A stretch of DNA of 39,699 bases from Lactobacillaceae bacterium. Its GTDB lineage: Bacteria; Bacillota; Bacilli; Lactobacillales; Lactobacillaceae. Position 1 is the first letter of the stretch; each line of letters begins with the position of its first letter. The DNA lies in the NCBI GenBank assembly GCA_031289015.1, contig JAITQG010000026.1, positions 1 through 39,699 on the forward strand. The letters run 5' to 3'. The notes under the pieces were generated by a model. It was given only the letters and a program-made list of their open reading frames with translations. It had not been told where the DNA came from and did no database searches. Made by a program: the position numbers and the translations under genes. This document shows, piece by piece, positions 23,212 to 29,250 of the stretch.

Positions 23212-23294
23212 ATTTTATTTACCAACACTTTGGCAAGGCGGAGGCATCTTATTGTTGTAGGGTTAAATTGCTGCTTTTTGAAAGGAGGGGAAGA

Positions 23295-24194
23295 ATGAAC
23301 GTTCAACAACGCTTTGAGCAACTTGTACAAGAGGTGGTCACCGAAACGGGGAGTGATTTATACATTTTACCGGATACGGATGGTTACCGGATTCGCTTTG
23401 TTGCGCATGGTAAATTAGTGGATTTAACACAATTAAGCCCCGAGGAAGGCAATCGCTTAATTCGCCATATTAAGTTTCAAAGTGCGATGGATATTAGTGA
23501 GTTGCGGCGGCCGCAAATGGGCCGGTGGCAATATCTATTAGGTGAGCGATGTATTAATTGTCGGATTTCGTGTGTCGGTGATTTTTTGAATCGTGAATCA
23601 GTCGTTGTCCGGTTTATCTATGAGGCTAAGGATGTCGAGTTAATTTGGCAAAACCAAGCCGCTGTTGATAAATTACGCACCGCGGTTAAATCATCGGTTG
23701 GCTTGATTTTATTGAGTGGTTCAATGGGGTCAGGCAAAACGACGACAATGTATCACGTGGCCCGCGAGTTAGGGTTGAGCAAATTCATTTTGACGATTGA
23801 AGATCCGGTAGAAATTATGGAACCTGACTTTTTGCAATTACAGGTCAATGATTTGGCTGACATGAGTTATGCAACCCTGTTAAAACTCGCATTACGGCAC
23901 CACCCCGATGTCATGATTATTGGTGAAATTCGGGATGCTAAAACGGCTAAGATTGTCGTTGAAGCGGCCTTAAGTGGCCATTTAATTATCAGTACCGTGC
24001 ATGCAACATCTTTGCTGGGTGTCTGGTATCGAATGCGCTCGTTTGGCATCGATGAAGCAACCCTGCAACAGGTGTTGAGTGGCGTGGGTCACCAAGCCAT
24101 GCAAACTTTGGCAAATGGTGGGAATGCAGTGGCGTTACAATTCTTGGATCGCCCAGACATTAAACAAATGTTGGAGGTTGAAAATGTGGCATAA
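23295..24194 (+). CDS. comGA: competence pilus assembly ATPase ComGA
   Basis: 299 residues from ATG 23295, with AAAGGAGGGG 5 nt upstream; an in-frame ATG at 23196 lies in the preceding terminator and is rejected. Type II/IV secretion ATPase: Walker A GSMGSGKT at 142-149, Asp box ILTIEDPVE, Walker B DVMIIGEIRD from 205, His box STVHAT. It is shorter than GspE/PilB and lacks the long N-domain and the zinc motif, as ComGA proteins of lactobacilli do. It powers assembly of the transformation pseudopilus at the inner membrane face. It overlaps comGB by 11 nt. No TACGAATA-type competence box was seen upstream. Confidence 0.92.
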   Translation: MNVQQRFEQLVQEVVTETGSDLYILPDTDGYRIRFVAHGKLVDLTQLSPEEGNRLIRHIKFQSAMDISELRRPQMGRWQYLLGERCINCRISCVGDFLNRESVVVRFIYEAKDVELIWQNQAAVDKLRTAVKSSVGLILLSGSMGSGKTTTMYHVARELGLSKFILTIEDPVEIMEPDFLQLQVNDLADMSYATLLKLALRHHPDVMIIGEIRDAKTAKIVVEAALSGHLIISTVHATSLLGVWYRMRSFGIDEATLQQVLSGVGHQAMQTLANGGNAVALQFLDRPDIKQMLEVENVA

Positions 24195-25185
24195 GAAACG
24201 CTGGTCACATCACCAACAAGCGCAATTTTTTGAAATCATGGGTGATTTAGTCGGCGCTGGCTATAGCTTGTCAGAAGCCTTGAACACAGCTGAAAGTGCT
24301 TTGCCGAGCCGCAAACGTGACTTACTTCACATCAATCAACAGTTGTCCCAAGGGGTCACCATTGAGGCCGCTTTGGACGGGTATTTTGATAAACACATTC
24401 AATTGCAATTGAGTTTTATTGCCTTGCATGGCGAGTTGACGCGCGTTTTACAAGAAATTGGCAAACACGAATTTGAGCGTTATCGCCAACAACAACAAGT
24501 TCAATCATTGTTGTTATACCCGTTTATGATGTTGTTGTTAACGGGTGGCATCGGGTTTTTCATGTGGCGGTATTTAGGCCCTCAAATTGCCGAATTCAGT
24601 AATACTAGTGCGGCACCTGCACAGACTGATTTGACGTGGTTAATGTATGTTGGCATTGTTTTGGTAGTGTTTTTTGCTGGCATCTTTTGGCTGGCCCGTT
24701 TGCCGACCATGCAACGCTGGTTAATCTTGACGAAAATTCCGTTGGTCAGAAAAGTTGTGCAGACGTTTATTGGCTATTTTATCTGTCTGCACATGGGGTT
24801 GTTATTACAATCAGGCATTAGTTTGGCAGAATTAGTCAAACATACCGGCAAGCGTAAAGGGGATTCGTTGATTGTCAATTTTGGTCGGTTGGCGAATCAA
24901 AAATTAGCGGAAGGGCAAACAATTATGGCGTTTGTACAAGCTGTCCCGCTCTTGCCAAGCGAATGTCAGCTGCTCTTTAAAAGTGGCAAACAGCAACAAC
25001 AATTGGGGCTTGATCTAGAAAAATTAGCCCAATTAAAACAGATTCAAATGAAACGAATTGTCGGGCGCTTAGTCGCTTTGATTCAACCTTTGGCCTTTTG
25101 TGTCATTGGTGGAGTCGTCGTTTATATGTACGCAAAATTTATGTTGCCAATGTATTCAAGTATGGGAGATATGCAATCATGGTAA
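24184..25185 (+). CDS. comGB: competence pilus platform protein ComGB
   Basis: 333 residues from ATG 24184, with GGAGG 6 nt upstream. Two T2SSF domains with three clear membrane segments: near residues 115-135, 155-178 and the C-terminus (about 300-322). It forms the polytopic membrane platform on which the pseudopilus is built, together with ComGA. Overlaps comGA (11 nt) and comGC (7 nt), so the operon is tightly coupled. Confidence 0.9.
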   Translation: MWHKKRWSHHQQAQFFEIMGDLVGAGYSLSEALNTAESALPSRKRDLLHINQQLSQGVTIEAALDGYFDKHIQLQLSFIALHGELTRVLQEIGKHEFERYRQQQQVQSLLLYPFMMLLLTGGIGFFMWRYLGPQIAEFSNTSAAPAQTDLTWLMYVGIVLVVFFAGIFWLARLPTMQRWLILTKIPLVRKVVQTFIGYFICLHMGLLLQSGISLAELVKHTGKRKGDSLIVNFGRLANQKLAEGQTIMAFVQAVPLLPSECQLLFKSGKQQQQLGLDLEKLAQLKQIQMKRIVGRLVALIQPLAFCVIGGVVVYMYAKFMLPMYSSMGDMQSW

Positions 25186-25583
25186 AAACAAATCAACAAC
25201 CTAAGCAACCACAAACTAACAAGTTACGCCGCGGCTTCACCCTCATGGAAATCGTTACATCAATCTTCATCATTGGTCTGATTTTGTTGTTGGCCTTGCC
25301 TAACTTGAAGCAAATCAAGGAAAAGGCTGACAAAAAGCAAGCCGATGCATTAGTATCGACTGTGCAATCACAAGTGAATATGTATATGTTTGATACTGGG
25401 GATGACAGCGTGACTGTTGCTGAATTAACGCAACACGGCTATTTAACGCCATCACAAGCCAACCGCATGAATCAGATAAAAATTGGTGTTGATTCAAAAA
25501 ATATCGTTGGCTATAATAGCAAGGCTGTCGTTAGTAATCCACCAAAGAATGTAGTCGGCAATAGTTCAAAGCCAATCTTCTAG
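25179..25583 (+). CDS. comGC: major competence pseudopilin ComGC
   Basis: 134 residues from ATG 25179. The prepilin motif RRG|FTLMEIV has a cleavage site after Gly about residue 19, Glu at +5, and a 20-residue hydrophobic helix. The mature part is about 115 residues, with an Asn/Ser/Lys-rich C-terminus (NIVGYNSKAVVSNPPKNV) longer than in many homologues. The N-terminal leader is also long and Gln/Lys rich. It is cleaved by ComC-type prepilin peptidase and forms the DNA-binding transformation pilus. Confidence 0.92.
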   Translation: MVKTNQQPKQPQTNKLRRGFTLMEIVTSIFIIGLILLLALPNLKQIKEKADKKQADALVSTVQSQVNMYMFDTGDDSVTVAELTQHGYLTPSQANRMNQIKIGVDSKNIVGYNSKAVVSNPPKNVVGNSSKPIF

Positions 25584-25587
25584 AGGG

Positions 25588-25989
25588 ATGAAAAATCGAG
25601 GCGGACACACCTTACTTGAAGTGGTTTTGAGTTTAGCGATTATCTGTGCGATTGGGCTGTTGACTGTGGTTCAGCCACTTCAAACCCGTGACAAGACTAT
25701 GGAAGATGTCAAAACTGAATTGGATGCGGTCGTCCAAACCAAACGCATGACGCCTCAGACGTATCTCTACATTCATCCGTACAGAAAAGATCGAAATAAG
25801 TTAGCCATTGGTGACCAATTAATTACCTTACCACCAGATTGGCAATGTGTTTCGGGTGAAATTTTGTTGAAGGGTGGCTATACTGCACCAGGGACGCTGT
25901 TGTTAAAAAATGATAAAACTAAAGAAGCCGTAAAAATTGTTTTTCAATTAGGTTGGGGGGAATATGCGATTAGAAAAGCGCAGTGGTAG
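25588..25989 (+). CDS. comGD: minor competence pseudopilin ComGD
   Basis: 133 residues. The prepilin motif is GG|HTLLEVV: Glu is kept at +5, but His replaces the usual Phe at +1. A hydrophobic helix follows. The ATG at 25588 begins 4 nt after the comGC stop, and the only purine-rich sequence (GAGGG) touches the start codon, so spacing is abnormal. No other in-frame start keeps the prepilin leader, so coupling to comGC termination is likely. Assignment rests on the position between comGC and comGE-like genes. Confidence 0.82.
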   Translation: MKNRGGHTLLEVVLSLAIICAIGLLTVVQPLQTRDKTMEDVKTELDAVVQTKRMTPQTYLYIHPYRKDRNKLAIGDQLITLPPDWQCVSGEILLKGGYTAPGTLLLKNDKTKEAVKIVFQLGWGEYAIRKAQW

Positions 25990-26164
25990 TTTAGTGTTAG
26001 ATTGCGTAATTGCTTTGGCGATTTTGGCTAGTGGTATGACGTTGATGGTGCAAACTTATCACATGCAGAGTAACCGGCAACAGGCGCTCATCGCCAAACG
26101 TGACCAGGTCCGAGCCGATTATCACCAAGTTCAACAGAGGTATCTGGATGAAACAGCAACGTAA
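25964..26164 (+). CDS. comGE: minor competence pseudopilin, ComGE-like
   Basis: 66 residues from ATG 25964, behind GGGGGGAA; overlaps comGD by 26 nt. The N-terminus RSG|SLVLDCVIALAILA is a prepilin-type signal with Asp in place of Glu at +5. A hydrophobic helix and a short helical tail follow, with no globular domain. Assigned by order in the operon and the signal. It overlaps comGF by 17 nt. Confidence 0.72.
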   Translation: MRLEKRSGSLVLDCVIALAILASGMTLMVQTYHMQSNRQQALIAKRDQVRADYHQVQQRYLDETAT

Positions 26165-26714
26165 CGGGTTTACCATTTTTGAGGCCGTAATTGGGCTGGG
26201 TCTAGCGAGTTTAGTGGGCCTCACGTTGGTCAGTGGGGGCAAATTTATGACTAGTTTAAAAGCGAGTGCTGAGGAACGCGCCCGGCAGATGAAAGTTGAT
26301 CGCTTTGTTGATAACCTAGAATGTAGTGGTTTTTTGTTCGATAAGACGACCATGTATGGCCGGCAGCGTGTTTTTCTGGAGCGAGAGGGCGATACTTATT
26401 CTTTGAGTAAAGCCAAAAACAGCTATGATTTGGTATTAAAGCGCAATGGAACTGGCTATATGCCAATCGCGATGGGCATGATTGACTTTAATTGGGTTGA
26501 ATTGGGTAATAATCGGCATCAAATATCACTGAGTTTATATGCGACCGTAGATAACAAACGGGTGTTAAAGAAATATGAGAGAGAAATCTATATGTTGCCG
26601 TACCGGAAATCTGGCCCTGGGCAGCCTCCAAATCATGGGCGTGATGCTCGTGTGTCTGACAATGTGGCTATATTTGGAAAACAAAAAGAATCTGGTCGTG
26701 CAACAAGAAATTAA
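26148..26714 (+). CDS. comGF: minor competence pseudopilin ComGF
   Basis: 188 residues from ATG 26148, with AGAGG 7 nt upstream. The prepilin motif RNG|FTIFEAV has Glu at +5. The globular domain matches ComGF in pattern (CSGFLFDKTTMYGRQRVFLERE, then strands to YEREIYMLPY). After about residue 153 the sequence becomes a low-similarity Gly/Pro/Arg-rich tail of some 35 residues, encoded in another frame of the next gene. The tail may be a by-product of the overlap. Confidence 0.82.
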   Translation: MKQQRNGFTIFEAVIGLGLASLVGLTLVSGGKFMTSLKASAEERARQMKVDRFVDNLECSGFLFDKTTMYGRQRVFLEREGDTYSLSKAKNSYDLVLKRNGTGYMPIAMGMIDFNWVELGNNRHQISLSLYATVDNKRVLKKYEREIYMLPYRKSGPGQPPNHGRDARVSDNVAIFGKQKESGRATRN

Positions 26715-26784
26715 ACACTACAAATTCAAAACCCAAGCAGTTAAAGAAGCCACTGCACTTGCCCAAAAGGCTAAAAATGAATAG
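26575..26784 (+). CDS. comGG: small membrane protein, probable ComGG
   Basis: 69 residues from ATG 26575, lying 140 nt inside comGF in another frame. A possible prepilin cleavage site RTG|NLALG is followed by a hydrophobic helix (LQIMGVMLVCLTMWLYL) and a charged helical tail. There is no Glu at +5, as in GspK-type tip pseudopilins. The ribosome site is weak (GGGTG), so expression may depend on coupling. Assigned as ComGG from position at the end of the operon and from its topology. Confidence 0.6.
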   Translation: MREKSICCRTGNLALGSLQIMGVMLVCLTMWLYLENKKNLVVQQEIKHYKFKTQAVKEATALAQKAKNE

Positions 26785-26822
26785 ACTGAAAGGAGTATGA
26801 AATTTAATCTGCTTAGGAGCCA

Positions 26823-27830
26823 ATGATGTTTGAACAAATTGAAAAAACGACGAAACAGTTACAAGGGGTTCAAGCCCAACTAACCCAATTACTGTATATT
26901 TCAGCAATTGAAGCGTTGGTGCTGATTTTTGAGCAATTAAATCAACAAACCGATGCGAGTTTAGAGGAATTACCAAGCGAAGTTAAAGCTGATTTGGTAG
27001 CGGCCATTGAAGCAGCGCAATTTAAGGATTTAAGCGTAGCCGATAAACGCCAAGTGATTCAATTTTTGTTGGTCTCTGCCATGCGTGAAGATGGCTTGCC
27101 GGCCAACTATCAAACCACCCCAGATGCAATTGGCATGTGGGTGGGCTTTATCGCCGAAAAATTTTTAACGACTGAGCAACCGGCTCACGTACTAGATTTA
27201 GGCGTTGGGAGTGGTAATTTATTAGCGACTGTCCAACAAGTCTTAAACACCGCGGATATTGATGTAATCGGGCATGGGATCGATAATGACGATACATTGT
27301 TGACCTTGGCAAGCGGCGTTGGTGCGCTATTGGGGAATCCATGGCAATTGACCTTAGCCGATGCAGTGGCTACAGCAGGCACAGGCACTAATGACCTTGT
27401 TATCAGTGATTTACCGATTGGTTATTATCCAAAAACCGTACCAGCTGAGTTTACGACTAAAGCTGCAGCCGAGAAAACATTTGTGCACCATTTGTTGCTC
27501 GAACAAGCCGTTAACAATTTGCGCCCAGGTGGGTTAGCAATTGTGGTGGTGCCCGCTGATTTATTTGATTCAAGCCAAGCTGATCAAGTCTTAGCTTGGT
27601 TACAAACCCCAGATGTTTATTTCCAAGCTTTGTTGAAGTTGCCGGCTAAATTATTTATCAATCCAGCCGCCGCTAAAAATTTGTTAATTTTACAACGGGC
27701 CGGTGGGGATGCAAGTCAAGCCCAACCAGTCTTGTTGGGACAAATCCCAGAAGTAACTAATCGGAGTGGCAATCAAACATTTATTAAAGAATATACTGAT
27801 TGGGCGATCAAAAATCGTATTAATCATTAG
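26823..27830 (+). CDS. class I SAM-dependent methyltransferase, YtxK-like
   Basis: 335 residues; ATG at 26823 and a second ATG at 26826, the latter better spaced from TAGGAG. An N-terminal helical region (1-100) is followed by a methyltransferase fold with motif I DLGVGSGNL (about 124-132) and an N6-adenine-type motif IV written SDLPIGYYP in place of [DN]PPY. These YtxK-like proteins lie between comG and ackA in many Firmicutes; the substrate is not established. No terminator separates it from comGG, so it is likely read with the comG operon. The changed motif IV makes N6-adenine DNA methylation uncertain. Confidence 0.85.
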   Translation: MMFEQIEKTTKQLQGVQAQLTQLLYISAIEALVLIFEQLNQQTDASLEELPSEVKADLVAAIEAAQFKDLSVADKRQVIQFLLVSAMREDGLPANYQTTPDAIGMWVGFIAEKFLTTEQPAHVLDLGVGSGNLLATVQQVLNTADIDVIGHGIDNDDTLLTLASGVGALLGNPWQLTLADAVATAGTGTNDLVISDLPIGYYPKTVPAEFTTKAAAEKTFVHHLLLEQAVNNLRPGGLAIVVVPADLFDSSQADQVLAWLQTPDVYFQALLKLPAKLFINPAAAKNLLILQRAGGDASQAQPVLLGQIPEVTNRSGNQTFIKEYTDWAIKNRINH

Positions 27831-27858
27831 TAAGTTACGCCCTATTGTGGGGATTTCG

Positions 27859-27867
27859 TGGTAAAAT
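27859..27867 (+). promoter_or_regulatory. extended -10 promoter of ackA
   Basis: TGGTAAAAT (TG then TAAAAT at 27862-27867). Transcription would begin near 27874. The same nine bases form the -10 of priA. Confidence 0.6.
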
Positions 27868-27878
27868 TAGTTTTATTG

Positions 27879-27902
27879 GCAATCACATTTTGATGTGGTT
27901 GC
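27879..27902 (+). promoter_or_regulatory. 5'-end stem-loop in the ackA leader
   Basis: GCAATCACAT pairs with ATGTGGTTGC (10 bp, one wobble) around a TTTG loop, about 5 nt from the predicted start of the ackA transcript. No T run follows, so it is not a terminator. It is placed as a 5' stabilising hairpin for a highly expressed mRNA. Confidence 0.55.
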
Positions 27903-27943
27903 ACTACATATTATTGGTGGATTTAAAAAGGAGATTAGCAAGC

Positions 27944-29125
27944 ATGGCTAAGACAATGGCAATTAACGCAGGTTCTTCATCATTGAAGTTCCAATTACTC
28001 GAAATGCCTGAAGAAAAGGTAATCGCAAAGGGACAAATTGAACGAATTGGTTTGTCAGATTCAATCTTTACTTTGAAGTACAACGGTGAAAAGTTTGAAA
28101 ACATTTTAGACATTAATGATCATGAAATTGGCATCAACTACATGCTCGAACAAATGAAAGAGCATGGCGTAATCGCTGATTTGAATGAAATCACTGGCGT
28201 TGGGCACCGCGTTGTTGCGGGTGGTGAATGGTTTAACAAATCAGTTGTCGTTAATGATGATGTCTTTGAAAAGATTGAACGCTTGGCTGCATATGCACCG
28301 TTGCACAACCCAGCCAATGCGACTGGGATTGCCGCATTCCGTAAGTTATTGCCAGATGCATTGTCAGTGGCGGTTTTTGACACTGCTTTCCACCAAACAA
28401 TGCCTAAAGAAAACTACTTGTATCCATTGCCATACCAATACTACACGCGTTATGGTGCACGTAAGTATGGAGCCCATGGAACGTCACACCGTTATGTGGC
28501 TAACCGAGCAGCTGAATTAATGGGGCAACCATTGGAAGACTTGAAGATTATCACCTTGCATTTGGGTGCTGGGGCTTCAATTACAGCAATCAAGGATGGT
28601 AAGTCATTGGATACTTCAATGGGCTTCTCACCATTGGCCGGAATCATGATGTCAACGCGTTCAGGTGATGTTGATCCATCATTGTTGTATTACATCCAAG
28701 AAAAAGAAAACTTGTCAAATGCTGAAATGCTCGACATTTTGAACAAGAAGTCTGGTTTGTTGGGAATTTCAACTTTGTCACCCGATTTGCGTGATTTGAA
28801 GGAAGTTGAAGAAACCAATGAACATGCTAAGTTAGCAATTGAAATGTGGGAAAACCGCGTTGCTCGCTACATTGGGCAATACATTGTTGAACTTGGTGGC
28901 GTTGATGCGATTGTCTTTACAGCCGGAATCGGTGAAAATTCATACGAACAACGCGCAAACATCATTGAGAAGTTGAACTTTATGGGGATCAAGCTTGACG
29001 AAGAAGTTAACAAGGTCTTTGGTCAAGAAACTGATTTGTCAACGGCTGACTCAACTGCCAAAGTTTTGTTGATTCCAACCGATGAAGAATTGATGATTGC
29101 TCGTGATGTTGAAAGTTTAAAGTAA
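27944..29125 (+). CDS. ackA: acetate kinase
   Basis: 393 residues from ATG 27944, with AAAGGAG 10 nt upstream. An alternative start, MAINAGS at 27956, lacks good spacing. ASKHA-fold enzyme that makes ATP from acetyl phosphate, the key ATP-yielding step of heterolactic and mixed-acid metabolism. Signatures: NAGSSSLKFQL near residue 7, HTGxGH-type GHRVVAGGEWF, HGTSHRYV, and GIGENS near the C-terminal third. Codon use is strongly biased (AAG, TTG, AAC), which implies high expression. It has its own promoter and a strong terminator. Confidence 0.96.
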   Translation: MAKTMAINAGSSSLKFQLLEMPEEKVIAKGQIERIGLSDSIFTLKYNGEKFENILDINDHEIGINYMLEQMKEHGVIADLNEITGVGHRVVAGGEWFNKSVVVNDDVFEKIERLAAYAPLHNPANATGIAAFRKLLPDALSVAVFDTAFHQTMPKENYLYPLPYQYYTRYGARKYGAHGTSHRYVANRAAELMGQPLEDLKIITLHLGAGASITAIKDGKSLDTSMGFSPLAGIMMSTRSGDVDPSLLYYIQEKENLSNAEMLDILNKKSGLLGISTLSPDLRDLKEVEETNEHAKLAIEMWENRVARYIGQYIVELGGVDAIVFTAGIGENSYEQRANIIEKLNFMGIKLDEEVNKVFGQETDLSTADSTAKVLLIPTDEELMIARDVESLK

Positions 29126-29140
29126 GAATTGATTAAAAGT

Positions 29141-29179
29141 GATTACGATGAGGGTAACAGTGCATCGTAATCTTTTTTT
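29141..29179 (+). terminator. intrinsic terminator after ackA
   Basis: GATTACGATG pairs perfectly with CATCGTAATC (10 bp, 12-nt loop), followed by eight T. Confidence 0.9.
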
Positions 29180-29194
29180 ATCCATGCGTAATTC

Positions 29195-29203
29195 TGGTAA
29201 AAT
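29195..29203 (+). promoter_or_regulatory. extended -10 promoter of the priA operon
   Basis: TGGTAAAAT, identical to the ackA -10, 48 nt upstream of the priA start and 16 nt after the ackA terminator. Confidence 0.55.
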
Positions 29204-29250
29204 GTTAATAAGTGAAATTTTGTACAAATGCTAACGGCGAGAGGAGACTG

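Noticed and set aside
23196-23294. Longer in-frame N-terminus for comGA
   Set aside because: It begins within the terminator of the previous gene, and the strong AAAGGAGGGG site points to ATG 23295.
26797-26826. Nine-codon mini frame (MKFNLLRSQ) before the methyltransferase gene, whose stop overlaps the start ATGATG
   Set aside because: It looks like a leader peptide, but the AAAGGAG is only one base from its ATG, too close for efficient initiation.
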